This document shows positions 1 to 7,183 of a stretch of 13,401 nucleotides of DNA, in pieces (position 1 is the stretch's first letter; every line of letters begins with the position of its first letter). Made by a program: the position numbers and the translations under genes. The stretch spans positions 1 to 13,401 of the forward strand of contig JAHHTO010000062.1 of the NCBI GenBank assembly GCA_020024595.1. The letters are read 5' to 3'. The stretch comes from Schaedlerella sp. GTDB lineage: Bacteria > Bacillota > Clostridia > Lachnospirales > Lachnospiraceae. The notes under the pieces are model-generated. The model was given only the letters and a program-made list of their open reading frames with translations. It did not search any database and was not told the DNA's origin.

Positions 1-1032
1 GTAGAGTTATTCTCTGATACCCAGAAGGGAACGAAGATGGGGGAGGTTCAGACGATTTCAGAAGATGATGCTGATCTGGAATCTGTAATCGGAGTGGATG
101 CGAAGGAAAAGTTAGAAGAAGAAATTGAACTTTTGGATGGTGCTGCAGCAGAGTTTGATCAGGAGTTGGTCTCGAAAGGAGAACTGTCACCGGTCTTTTT
201 TGGTTCGGCGTTGACCAACTTTGGAGTAGAGACATTCTTGAAACATTTCCTTAAAATGACAACAGTGCCGCTTCCGAGAATGTCTGACCATGGTGAAATT
301 GATCCGATGACAGAGAAAGATTTCTCTGCGTTTGTATTTAAAATCCAGGCAAATATGAATAAGGCACACAGAGACCGAATCGCATTTATGCGAATTTGTT
401 CTGGTAAGTTTGAAGCAGGAATGAATGTGTATCATGTGCAAGGTGGAAAGGATGTACGCCTTTCTCAGCCACAGCAGATGATGGCAAGTGAACGTAAAAT
501 GATTGAAACGGCCTGTGGTGGAGATATCATCGGCGTATTTGATCCGGGTATTTTTTCTATCGGGGATACCTTGACAACCTCCAAGGAGAAGTTTGCTTAC
601 GAAGGAATTCCGACTTTCGCACCGGAACATTTTGCACGAGTGCGTCAGGTGGATACGATGAAAAGAAAACAGTTTGTCAAAGGAATCAATCAGATTGCAC
701 AAGAAGGTGCGATTCAGATTTTTCAGGAGTACAATACCGGAATGGAAGAGATCATAGTAGGTGTTGTAGGTGTACTTCAATTCGATGTGCTGAAATACCG
801 CCTGGAAAATGAGTACAATGTTGAAATTCGTTTGGAGACTTTGCCGTATGAGCATATCCGCTGGATTGAAAATGAAGAGGTAGATATGGATCGGCTTACC
901 GGAACATCTGATATGAAGAAAATCAAAGATTTAAAAGACAGGCCACTGCTTTTGTTCGTACATGAGTGGAGTATTCGTATGACGCAGGAACGTAATGAAG
1001 GACTGATTCTTTCTGAGTTTGGACGGTCATAA
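1..1032 (+). CDS. prfC: Peptide chain release factor 3 (RF3), 3' part only
   Basis: RF3 is a translational GTPase that removes RF1/RF2 from the ribosome after peptide release. The reading frame is open from base 1, so the gene begins upstream of the window; 343 codons plus TAA are visible. The visible part starts with VELFSDTQKGTKMGEVQTIS, which lies late in the GTPase domain, and includes the RF3-type segment FFGSALTNFGVETFLKHFLK. It continues through domain II (around FKIQANMNKAHRDRIAFMRI) into domain III (GVVGVLQFDVLKYRLENEYN). The P-loop and switch regions are outside the window. RF3 is about 525-530 residues in most bacteria, so roughly one third is missing. An internal ATG at 37 is not the true start, because homology continues upstream of it. 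No terminator follows: the asp23 promoter lies 14 nt after the stop, so some read-through is likely. Base use looks like that of its neighbours. Confidence 0.95.
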   Translation, partial: VELFSDTQKGTKMGEVQTISEDDADLESVIGVDAKEKLEEEIELLDGAAAEFDQELVSKGELSPVFFGSALTNFGVETFLKHFLKMTTVPLPRMSDHGEIDPMTEKDFSAFVFKIQANMNKAHRDRIAFMRICSGKFEAGMNVYHVQGGKDVRLSQPQQMMASERKMIETACGGDIIGVFDPGIFSIGDTLTTSKEKFAYEGIPTFAPEHFARVRQVDTMKRKQFVKGINQIAQEGAIQIFQEYNTGMEEIIVGVVGVLQFDVLKYRLENEYNVEIRLETLPYEHIRWIENEEVDMDRLTGTSDMKKIKDLKDRPLLLFVHEWSIRMTQERNEGLILSEFGRS

Positions 1033-1045
1033 TCAAAAATCTTGT

Positions 1046-1073
1046 TTGCAATTGACGGGATATTTGGTATAAT
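1046..1073 (+). promoter_or_regulatory. Extended -10 vegetative promoter for the Asp23-family gene
   Basis: The -35 TTGCAA (1046-1051) and -10 TATAAT (1068-1073) are separated by 16 nt. The -10 is preceded by TGG (1065-1067), making an extended -10 element. Predicted transcription start is near 1080, about 30 nt before the ATG. A TTGACG at 1052-1057 looks like a better -35 but is only 10 nt from the -10, so it is not used here. The call rests on consensus matching only. Confidence 0.75.
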
Positions 1074-1095
1074 ACAAAAAGAGATCAAACCAGAC

Positions 1096-1101
1096 AGGAG
1101 G
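1096..1101 (+). promoter_or_regulatory. Ribosome binding site deciding the Asp23 start
   Basis: AGGAGG sits 9 nt before the ATG at 1111. An in-frame TTG at 1042 would lengthen the protein by 23 residues, but that stretch contains the promoter and has no ribosome binding site. The ATG at 1111 is therefore preferred. Confidence 0.8.
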
Positions 1102-1110
1102 TTTTTGAAT

Positions 1111-1485
1111 ATGGCAAAGGACGAAAGAAAGAATTATACAATACAAAATGACAGCAGTCGTGGTGAGGTGCAGATTGCAGATGAAGTAGTTGCAATCATC
1201 GCAGCACTTGCTGCAACCGAAGTAGAAGGTGTTGATTCTATGGCTGGAAATATAACCAATGAGCTGGTCAGCAGATTGGGAATGAAGAATCTTTCCAAAG
1301 GTGTAAAAGTAGATGTGCTAGAAGGTGTTGTGACGGTATCTCTTGCACTGAATCTAAAGTACAATTACAGTATTATGGAAGTAACCGGAAAGGTGCAGGA
1401 AAAGGTAAAACTGGCAATAGAGAATATGACTGGACTGGAAGTGGCTGATATCAATATCCGTGTTGCCGGTGTGGAGATGGCCTAG
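1111..1485 (+). CDS. Asp23/Gls24 family protein (YqhY-like)
   Basis: A 124-residue cytosolic protein of the Asp23/Gls24 family (alkaline shock protein 23 / DUF322). Recognisable family features are the N-terminal segment GEVQIADEVVAIIAALAATE (about residues 18-37), the following VEGVDSM, and the C-terminal VADINIRVAGVEM. There is no signal peptide or membrane span. In Bacillus the orthologue YqhY lies between the acetyl-CoA carboxylase genes accBC and nusB, and has been linked genetically to control of fatty-acid precursor supply. Here it sits just before nusB but without accBC in view. It has its own promoter (1046-1073) and terminator (1565-1591), so it looks monocistronic. The molecular function of the family is poorly defined; family membership is secure, the role is not. 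Confidence 0.92.
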   Translation: MAKDERKNYTIQNDSSRGEVQIADEVVAIIAALAATEVEGVDSMAGNITNELVSRLGMKNLSKGVKVDVLEGVVTVSLALNLKYNYSIMEVTGKVQEKVKLAIENMTGLEVADINIRVAGVEMA

Positions 1486-1506
1486 AACGATTGAACCGTC
1501 TTTTCA

Positions 1507-1554
1507 AGACAGTTGTATCCAGAACAGACAGTTCTTGCCAAGATACAACTGTCT
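1507..1554 (+). repeat. Long perfect hairpin after the Asp23 gene
   Basis: The arms AGACAGTTGTATC (1507-1519) and GATACAACTGTCT (1542-1554) are perfect 13-bp complements. A small inner hairpin lies between them (AGAAC 1521-1525 with GTTCT 1531-1535, loop AGACA). There is no U-tract directly after it, so it is not itself a standard terminator. It could protect the 3' end of the asp23 transcript. AGACAGTT occurs twice (1507-1514 and 1526-1533), so the 3' arm has two possible partners. The 3' arm also forms the spacer of the candidate nusB promoter. Confidence 0.7.
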
Positions 1555-1564
1555 GTAGTATAAT
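1535..1564 (+). promoter_or_regulatory. Candidate promoter of the nusB-recN operon
   Basis: The -35 TTGCCA (1535-1540, 5 of 6 to TTGACA) and -10 TATAAT (1559-1564, 6 of 6) are 18 nt apart. Predicted start is about 1571, inside the first arm of the terminator at 1565-1591, giving nusB a leader of about 130 nt. The start position means that RNA made from this promoter lacks half of the terminator's first arm. That would let it escape a terminator that stops transcripts arriving from asp23. The call rests on sequence only. Confidence 0.6.
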
Positions 1565-1591
1565 AAAGGATGTCGTAAAGACATCCTTTTT
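1565..1591 (+). terminator. Intrinsic terminator after the Asp23 gene
   Basis: A perfect 10-bp stem is formed by AAAGGATGTC (1565-1574) and GACATCCTTT (1580-1589), with the 5-nt loop GTAAA. The 3' arm runs into a five-T tract (1587-1591). It ends the asp23 transcript. Confidence 0.85.
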
Positions 1592-1650
1592 GCTTTACTA
1601 ATCATATTCAGAGAAAAGGTGGCAAATTCATTTTTGCTACGGTGAGGCAG

Positions 1651-1679
1651 TCCTCTGTCAGAATACAACAGGCAGAGGA
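1651..1679 (+). other. Hairpin in the nusB leader
   Basis: TCCTCTG (1651-1657) pairs with CAGAGGA (1673-1679). The stem can extend by a G-U and a C-G pair to nine pairs with an 11-nt loop. It ends 11 nt before the nusB ribosome binding site (1691-1697) and does not overlap it. No T-tract follows. A regulatory role is possible but unsupported. I recognise no known riboswitch or T-box element in the surrounding leader (1592-1690). Confidence 0.35.
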
Positions 1680-1702
1680 GGGATAGCTAGAAAGGAGCCC
1701 TT

Positions 1703-2101
1703 ATGGTAAGAACAGAACTTCGCGAACATATCTTTAAAATGGTCTTTCAACTTGAGTTTCACAAACCGGAGGATATGCCGGAGCATGTAAAGCTCTACTT
1801 TGACAGTTTAGAGAATGCCGCGAATCAGGATAAAGAGTATATTGAAAAAAAGTACAAGGCAGTTGCAGAAAAAATATCTGAAATTGATGCAATGATTGAT
1901 GAAAAAAGTGAGACATGGAAGACAAAACGTATGGGAAAGGTCGACCTTGCGATATTGAGACTTGCCGTATATGAGATGAAGTGGGACGAGGATGTCCCTA
2001 CAGGGGTTGCCATCAATGAGGCTGTAGAACTTGCTAAGAAGTTCAGTGGAGAAGGTGGGCCTGCATTTGTCAATGGAGTGCTCGCACGTCTGGCAGATTA
2101 A
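1703..2101 (+). CDS. nusB: Transcription antitermination factor NusB
   Basis: NusB (132 residues) binds the boxA RNA together with ribosomal protein S10 (NusE). It helps assemble antitermination complexes on rRNA operons. It is an all-helical cytosolic protein of normal length. The N-terminal RTELREHIFKMVFQLEFH matches the family's opening helix, and the C-terminal half carries the usual conserved stretch: KVDLAILRLAVYEM (about residues 76-89), VAINEAVELAKKF (about 98-110) and FVNGVLARL. ATG at 1703 follows AAAGGAG (1691-1697) with a 5-nt gap. It is the first gene of the nine-gene run to recN, with xseA 28 nt downstream. Bacillus has folD between nusB and xseA; it is absent here. Confidence 0.95.
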   Translation: MVRTELREHIFKMVFQLEFHKPEDMPEHVKLYFDSLENAANQDKEYIEKKYKAVAEKISEIDAMIDEKSETWKTKRMGKVDLAILRLAVYEMKWDEDVPTGVAINEAVELAKKFSGEGGPAFVNGVLARLAD

Positions 2102-2117
2102 AAGAGGATTTTCAGGC

Positions 2118-2123
2118 AGGAGG
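2118..2123 (+). promoter_or_regulatory. Ribosome binding site deciding the xseA start
   Basis: AGGAGG lies 6 nt before the ATG at 2130. The frame is open upstream as far as 2031, inside nusB. The extra 33 residues there have no ribosome binding site and do not resemble the family, so the short form is chosen. Confidence 0.8.
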
Positions 2124-2129
2124 CATTTT

Positions 2130-3341
2130 ATGCGTAATGTCTATACAGTAAAACAGGTGAACAGTTATATTAAAAATATGTTCACTCAAGATTTTATGTT
2201 GAACCGCATTTATGTAAAGGGGGAAGTATCGAATTGTAAGTATCATACTTCCGGGCATATATATTTTTCATTGAAGGACGAGTCCGGTACAATTGCCTGC
2301 GTTATGTTTGCAAGTGCAAGGGCCGGGCTTTCTTTTCGTATGCAGGAAGGACAGACAGTGATCGTCTTAGGTTCTGTCAGTGTATATGAGAGAGATGGCA
2401 GATATCAAATTTATGCAAAAGAGATTATGCTAGATGGTGCAGGACTTTTGTATGAGCGGTTTGAAGCATTGAAACGAGAACTGGAAGAGATGGGGATGTT
2501 TGCCCCGGAATATAAGCAGGCTATTCCAATGTTTGCAAAGCGAGTTGGAATTGTGACAGCTCCTACCGGAGCAGCCGTGAGGGATATTATCCATATCGCA
2601 AAAAGACGGAACCCCTATGTGCAGTTAATTCTATATCCTGCATTGGTACAAGGAGATGGCGCTGCTGCAAGTATTATCAGGGGAATCCAGATGCTGGAAA
2701 AAGAGCAGGTTGATGTAATTATTGTTGGAAGAGGCGGTGGCTCTATAGAAGACTTGTGGGCCTTTAATGAAGAAGCTGTTGCAAGAGCCATTTTTGAGTG
2801 CAGTGTTCCGATCATCTCAGCAGTTGGACATGAAACAGATACCCTGATATCGGATTATGTAGCAGATTTGCGGGCACCTACACCTTCTGCGGCAGCGGAA
2901 CTGGCGGTTTATGAGTATGGTGCAGTTGAGAATACTTTGAGAGAATTAGAATTAAGACTCCGGCGTCAGATGAAACTGCGAATTCAGACAGAGCGAAGAA
3001 ATCTGGAGCAGGTGACAATGCGGCTGAAATATGCACATCCAAGACAGAAACTGGATGAAAAGAGGCAGCTATCCATAGATTTGGAAAATCGCCTGCGAGC
3101 AAAGATGAAGCAGAACTTGGATCAAAGCAGACATAGAATGGAACTTTATATCGAGAAGATGCGGGGACTATCACCAATTGAAAAGCTGAGTCAAGGATAT
3201 TCTTATGTAGAAAATGGAAGTGGAGAAAATATCCGTTCGGTAATGCAGACACGAAAAGAGGATTTAATTACAATCCGGGTGACGGACGGTACAATCCATG
3301 CACAGGTTTCAGAGGTGAAAAAGGAGGATTGGCATGGCTGA
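2130..3341 (+). CDS. xseA: Exodeoxyribonuclease VII large subunit
   Basis: XseA (403 residues) is the catalytic subunit of exonuclease VII. With XseB it degrades single-stranded DNA from both ends to short oligonucleotides. Domains: an N-terminal OB-fold (about 1-105, beginning YTVKQVNSYIKNMF) for single-strand binding, then the catalytic domain. Its conserved motifs are VGIVTAPTGAAVRDI (139-153), GRGGGSIEDLW (200-210) with FNEE (212-215), GHETD (233-237) and RAPTPSAAAE (248-257). A basic, helical region (about 265-360) follows that normally holds the XseB subunits. The C-terminal GYSYV segment is also typical. Length is close to the usual 400-450. The stop overlaps the xseB start by 8 nt, so the two subunits are probably translationally coupled. 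Confidence 0.96.
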   Translation: MRNVYTVKQVNSYIKNMFTQDFMLNRIYVKGEVSNCKYHTSGHIYFSLKDESGTIACVMFASARAGLSFRMQEGQTVIVLGSVSVYERDGRYQIYAKEIMLDGAGLLYERFEALKRELEEMGMFAPEYKQAIPMFAKRVGIVTAPTGAAVRDIIHIAKRRNPYVQLILYPALVQGDGAAASIIRGIQMLEKEQVDVIIVGRGGGSIEDLWAFNEEAVARAIFECSVPIISAVGHETDTLISDYVADLRAPTPSAAAELAVYEYGAVENTLRELELRLRRQMKLRIQTERRNLEQVTMRLKYAHPRQKLDEKRQLSIDLENRLRAKMKQNLDQSRHRMELYIEKMRGLSPIEKLSQGYSYVENGSGENIRSVMQTRKEDLITIRVTDGTIHAQVSEVKKEDWHG

Positions 3342-3546
3342 GGAAAAGAATGCGACACTGGAGGAACAGTTCCAGTCATTGGAAAATATTGTAAATCGGA
3401 TGGAACGGGAAGAAATCAGTCTTGAAGAGTCATTTCATTTATATTATGAGGGAATGACCTTGTTGAAGAAATGTAGCGATACCATTGATAAGGTAGAGAA
3501 AAAAGTGCTGGTATTGGATGAGAATGGAGAAATAGATGAATTTTAA
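3334..3546 (+). CDS. xseB: Exodeoxyribonuclease VII small subunit
   Basis: XseB (70 residues) is the small helical partner of XseA; several copies coat the XseA arm. The family pattern is plain: LEEQFQSLENIVNRMEREE (about 9-27), SLEESFHLYYEGM (about 29-41) and LLKKCSDTIDKVEKKV (about 43-58), followed by a short acidic tail. ATG at 3334 follows AAGGAGG (3321-3327) by 6 nt. The first codons overlap the end of xseA by 8 nt, and its own last codons overlap ispA by 11 nt. It has a better ribosome binding site than many operon partners, which may raise XseB above XseA, as the unequal subunit ratio of the enzyme would need (inference). Confidence 0.95.
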   Translation: MAEEKNATLEEQFQSLENIVNRMEREEISLEESFHLYYEGMTLLKKCSDTIDKVEKKVLVLDENGEIDEF

Positions 3547-4426
3547 AGAGGAACAAACGAAACGAGTAGAATGGATTGAAGAGGTTCTGCGGGAATATCT
3601 CCCAGAAAAAGACGGCAAACAAAAACTGATTATGGAAGCCATGGAATACAGTCTTATGGCGGGCGGGAAGCGACTTCGTCCGATGTTGATGATGGAGACA
3701 TATCGAATGTTCGGTGGCAGTGGAGAAGTTGTGAAACCGTTTTTGGCGGCTTTGGAAATGATTCATACGTATTCATTGGTGCATGATGATCTTCCGGCAA
3801 TGGACAATGACGATTACCGCAGAGGACGCAGAACAACACATGTTGTGTATGGGGAAGATATGGGAATTCTTGCGGGAGATGCCCTACTTAATTATGCCTT
3901 TGAGACAGCAACATCCGCTTTTGATATAGAGGGGACAGATGTCAGATATATTGGGAAGGCAATGCAGATTCTGGCAAAGAAGGCAGGAATCTATGGCATG
4001 ATAGGTGGACAGGTTGTGGATGTGAAATCTTGTGGGGAAAGGATTTCTGGTGATACACTGCAATTTATTTATGCATTGAAAACAGGAGCATTGATTGAAA
4101 GTGCCATGATGATCGGCGCTGTACTTGCAGGCGCAGAGTGGTCACAGGTGGAGACGGTTGAACGGATTGCAGGGAAGGTAGGTATGGCATTTCAGATACA
4201 GGACGATATTCTGGATGTGACAAGTACTGCAGATGTGCTTGGAAAGCCGATTCACAGTGATGAGAAAAACAAAAAGACAACCTATGTGACAAGAACAGGA
4301 TTGGAGAAGGCAAAAGAAGAGGTGGAGAGACTTTCAGAGGAAGCAGTAGCAGAATTGCGTACATTGAGTCCTAAAGACGAGTTTCTGGAGTTTTTGCTGC
4401 TTTCTCTGATTCATCGAGAAAAATAG
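3536..4426 (+). CDS. ispA: Farnesyl diphosphate synthase (short-chain polyprenyl synthase)
   Basis: A 296-residue trans-isoprenyl diphosphate synthase that condenses isopentenyl diphosphate with dimethylallyl and geranyl diphosphate to give farnesyl diphosphate. This is the precursor of undecaprenyl phosphate and quinone side chains. Motifs: GGKRLRP (43-49), the first aspartate-rich motif DDLPAMDND (84-92) with its two-residue insertion, GGQVVDV (157-163) and the second aspartate-rich motif QDDILDVT (222-229). Tyr79, five residues before the first DD, and the HTYSLVHDD context fit bacterial farnesyl synthases; geranylgeranyl product cannot be fully excluded. ATG at 3536 lies inside the end of xseB (11-nt overlap), with GGAG at 3526-3529. 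The neighbour dxs supplies the same pathway. Confidence 0.93.
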   Translation: MNFKEEQTKRVEWIEEVLREYLPEKDGKQKLIMEAMEYSLMAGGKRLRPMLMMETYRMFGGSGEVVKPFLAALEMIHTYSLVHDDLPAMDNDDYRRGRRTTHVVYGEDMGILAGDALLNYAFETATSAFDIEGTDVRYIGKAMQILAKKAGIYGMIGGQVVDVKSCGERISGDTLQFIYALKTGALIESAMMIGAVLAGAEWSQVETVERIAGKVGMAFQIQDDILDVTSTADVLGKPIHSDEKNKKTTYVTRTGLEKAKEEVERLSEEAVAELRTLSPKDEFLEFLLLSLIHREK

Positions 4427-4447
4427 AAGTGCAAAGGAGGATTCTTT

Positions 4448-6346
4448 ATGATTTTAGAAAAGATTCAGAAAGAAAATGACATTAAAAATCTGGCACCAGA
4501 AGAACTGAATCCTTTGGCGCAGGAAATTCGAGATTTTTTAATCGAAAAAATCAGTAAGACCGGGGGGCATCTGGCTTCTAATCTTGGCGTTGTGGAACTG
4601 ACGATGGCACTGCATCTTGTTTTTGATCTGCCGAAAGATAAGCTGATCTGGGACGTGGGACATCAGTCTTATACACACAAACTGCTTACCGGACGAAGAG
4701 ATGGATTTGATGATTTACGCAAATTTGGAGGTATGAGCGGATTTCCAAAGCGAGGAGAAAGCGCATGTGATGCTTTTAATACCGGACACAGTTCAACTTC
4801 TGTATCTGCGGGGCTTGGTTTAGTTGCAGCGCGAGATATTCAAAAAGAGGATTATAGTGTAGTGTCTGTTATTGGAGATGGATCTATGACCGGAGGTATG
4901 GCATATGAGGCGCTAAATAATGCCGCACGTCAGAAAGGAAATTTTGTGATTGTACTCAATGACAATAATATGTCTATTTCTGAAAATGTAGGAGGTATGT
5001 CACGTTACCTGAACGGACTTAGAACTGCGGAAGCTTATACGGAATTAAAAAAAGGTGTGGAAGATACGTTGAAACGGATTCCGGTACAGGGAGAGAAGAT
5101 TGTCTATCAGATTCGGAAGACAAAAAGTGGAATTAAGCAGCTGATTGTTCCTGGAATGCTTTTTGAAGATATGGGAATTACCTATCTGGGGCCGGTAGAT
5201 GGACACAATTTAAAGAAATTAGTTAAAGTTCTCAAAGAGGCCAAACGACTGAACCGTCCAGTTCTGGTTCATGTTTTAACAAAAAAAGGAAAAGGTTATG
5301 CACCTGCAGAAGAAAATCCAGCGAAATTCCATGGAACAGGACCGTTTTCCGTAGAGACAGGAGAACCTCAGAATACATCCGGAAAGGACAGCTACACAGA
5401 TGTATTTTCCAAGGTCCTTTGTGATCTTGGAAAATCTAATGATAAAGTAGTTGCAATTACAGCGGCAATGGAAGACGGTACCGGACTTGGACGTTTTGCA
5501 AAGCATTTTCCGCAACGCTTTTTTGATGTAGGAATTGCGGAGGAACATGCTCTGACATTTGCTGCTGGGTTGGCTGCGGGTGGTATGAAGCCGGTGGTTG
5601 CATTATATTCCTCCTTTTTACAGCGTGCATATGATCAGACGATTCATGATGTCTGTATGCAGAATCTTCCGGTCATGATTGCAGTTGACCGTGCGGGGCT
5701 GGTCGGAAATGACGGGGAAACCCATCAGGGTGTATTTGATTTATCATTCTTAGGTATGATTCCAAATCTGACGGTATTGTCTCCGAAGAATCGTTGGGAA
5801 TTGGCGGACATGGTTCGATTCTGCGTGGACTATGATGCACCTATAGCACTTCGGTATCCTCGTGGTGAGGCTTATGAAGGTCTTCGCCAGTTTCGTTCTC
5901 CGATCGTGTATGGAAAAAGTGAGATGTTATATGAAGAGGAAGATATTGCGGTAATTTTTGTCGGACATATGGCAGCGTTGGCAGAGTCTGTTCGTACTGA
6001 ATTGAAGCAAATGGGATATAGTTGTACACTTGTAAATGCAAGATTTGTAAAACCGCTGGATACGGAAATGCTAGATAGACTTAGCAAAGAACATCGTTTG
6101 GTTGTAACGATAGAAGAAAACGTCCTGACTGGAGGATTTGGTTCAAAAGTATTGGAGTATGTGTCTGAGAAAAACCTTCCGATCTGTGTTTGTAGTATCG
6201 GAGTTCCAGATGAATTTGTTGAGCAGGGAAATGTGGAAGTGCTTAGACAGGAAATTGGTCTGGAAAAATCGATGATTTCCGATAGAATTGTCAGAACATA
6301 TGCAGACATTATTGAGAACGGTTTTAGGCAAAAAACCGATGATTAA
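4448..6346 (+). CDS. dxs: 1-deoxy-D-xylulose-5-phosphate synthase
   Basis: Dxs (632 residues) joins pyruvate and glyceraldehyde 3-phosphate, using thiamine diphosphate. It is the first step of the MEP isoprenoid route and a branch point to thiamine and pyridoxal phosphate. Features: GGHLASNLG (39-47, family histidine), WDVGHQSYTHKLLTGR (68-83), GHSSTSVSAGLG (113-124), and the cofactor-binding motif starting GDGSMTGG (143-150) and ending NDNNMSIS (171-178). The transketolase pyrimidine domain carries DVGIAEEHALTFAAG (360-374), where Glu365 is the expected cofactor-activating residue, followed by YSSFLQRAYDQ. A C-terminal transketolase domain ends the protein. Full length and intact. AAAGGAGG (4433-4440) precedes ATG by 7 nt; ispA ends 21 nt upstream. 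Confidence 0.97.
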   Translation: MILEKIQKENDIKNLAPEELNPLAQEIRDFLIEKISKTGGHLASNLGVVELTMALHLVFDLPKDKLIWDVGHQSYTHKLLTGRRDGFDDLRKFGGMSGFPKRGESACDAFNTGHSSTSVSAGLGLVAARDIQKEDYSVVSVIGDGSMTGGMAYEALNNAARQKGNFVIVLNDNNMSISENVGGMSRYLNGLRTAEAYTELKKGVEDTLKRIPVQGEKIVYQIRKTKSGIKQLIVPGMLFEDMGITYLGPVDGHNLKKLVKVLKEAKRLNRPVLVHVLTKKGKGYAPAEENPAKFHGTGPFSVETGEPQNTSGKDSYTDVFSKVLCDLGKSNDKVVAITAAMEDGTGLGRFAKHFPQRFFDVGIAEEHALTFAAGLAAGGMKPVVALYSSFLQRAYDQTIHDVCMQNLPVMIAVDRAGLVGNDGETHQGVFDLSFLGMIPNLTVLSPKNRWELADMVRFCVDYDAPIALRYPRGEAYEGLRQFRSPIVYGKSEMLYEEEDIAVIFVGHMAALAESVRTELKQMGYSCTLVNARFVKPLDTEMLDRLSKEHRLVVTIEENVLTGGFGSKVLEYVSEKNLPICVCSIGVPDEFVEQGNVEVLRQEIGLEKSMISDRIVRTYADIIENGFRQKTDD

Positions 6347-6365
6347 GATAAAGGATTAAGAAGAC

Positions 6366-7172
6366 ATGAAAGAACGTTTGGATGTATTACTTGTAAAACG
6401 TAACCTGGCAGAGTCCAGAGAAAAGGCAAAAGCGATTATAATGTCGGGGAATGTATTTGTAGAAGGACAGAGAGAAGATAAAGCAGGGACGACATTCCCA
6501 GAGGAAGTGCAGATTGAGATTAAAGGACATACGCTTCCTTATGTCAGTCGAGGGGGATTGAAACTGGAAAAGGCGTTGGCAAATTTTGATGTAACGGTGG
6601 AAGGCAAGGTCTGTACGGATGTGGGATCTTCGACAGGAGGATTTACAGACTGTATGTTACAGAATGGTGCGGTGAAGGTGTTTGCAATTGATGTGGGAAG
6701 AGGACAACTTGACTGGAAACTCAGACAGGATGCGCGTGTTGTATGTATGGAAAAGACAAATATCCGTTATGTGACTCCGGAAGATCTTGGTGAACCTATT
6801 TCGTTTTCTTCTATTGATGTATCCTTTATATCTCTTACAAAGGTTTTGGAACCAATTCGCAATTATCTGACTTCAGATGGGGAAATCGTGGCATTGATTA
6901 AACCTCAGTTTGAAGCCGGAAGGGAAAAGGTCGGAAAAAAAGGGGTAGTAAGAGAACGTAGTACACATAGAGAGGTTATCCAAAAAGTGGCGTTATATGC
7001 GCATTCTATTGGATTTGAAGTATTGAATATTGACTTTTCTCCAATCAAAGGACCGGAGGGGAATATTGAATATCTGATTCATCTGAAAAAACACGTGGAT
7101 GAAGAGATACCGGAGATTGCGGTAGATTTGACATCTGTTGTGGATCATGCCTTTGAAGAACTTGCACATTAA
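6366..7172 (+). CDS. tlyA: TlyA-family rRNA 2'-O-methyltransferase
   Basis: A 268-residue S-adenosylmethionine-dependent ribose methyltransferase (TlyA/hemolysin A family). The N-terminal S4 RNA-binding domain (about 4-60) starts ERLDVLLVKRNLAESREKAK. It is joined through SRGGLKLEKAL to an FtsJ-like Rossmann domain with cofactor motif DVGSSTGGFTD (85-95). The residues matching the proposed catalytic tetrad of mycobacterial TlyA (K69-D154-K182-E238) are K66, D151, K179 and E235, all offset by exactly three. TlyA enzymes methylate 23S C1920, and some also 16S C1409; the sequence alone does not settle which applies here. The name 'hemolysin' is historical and no toxin role is implied. The ribosome binding site is modest (AAAGGA, 6350-6355, 10 nt from ATG). 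It lies between dxs and nadK. Confidence 0.94.
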   Translation: MKERLDVLLVKRNLAESREKAKAIIMSGNVFVEGQREDKAGTTFPEEVQIEIKGHTLPYVSRGGLKLEKALANFDVTVEGKVCTDVGSSTGGFTDCMLQNGAVKVFAIDVGRGQLDWKLRQDARVVCMEKTNIRYVTPEDLGEPISFSSIDVSFISLTKVLEPIRNYLTSDGEIVALIKPQFEAGREKVGKKGVVRERSTHREVIQKVALYAHSIGFEVLNIDFSPIKGPEGNIEYLIHLKKHVDEEIPEIAVDLTSVVDHAFEELAH

Positions 7173-7183
7173 GGGGATATATT

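Noticed and set aside
187..855. Long minus-strand open frame inside prfC (222 codons)
   Set aside because: It lies wholly opposite a clear RF3 coding sequence, is rich in Cys/His/Phe as antisense shadows are, and has no family resemblance or ribosome binding site.
1042..1110. N-terminal extension of the Asp23-family protein from TTG at 1042
   Set aside because: The segment contains the promoter -10 and has no ribosome binding site; AGGAGG points to ATG at 1111.
1591..1603. boxA-like TGCTTTACTA in the nusB leader
   Set aside because: It needs gaps to fit the boxA pattern TGCTCTTTA, so it is probably chance.
2031..2129. Upstream extension of XseA into nusB
   Set aside because: The translated stretch is not XseA-like and a strong ribosome binding site precedes the ATG at 2130.
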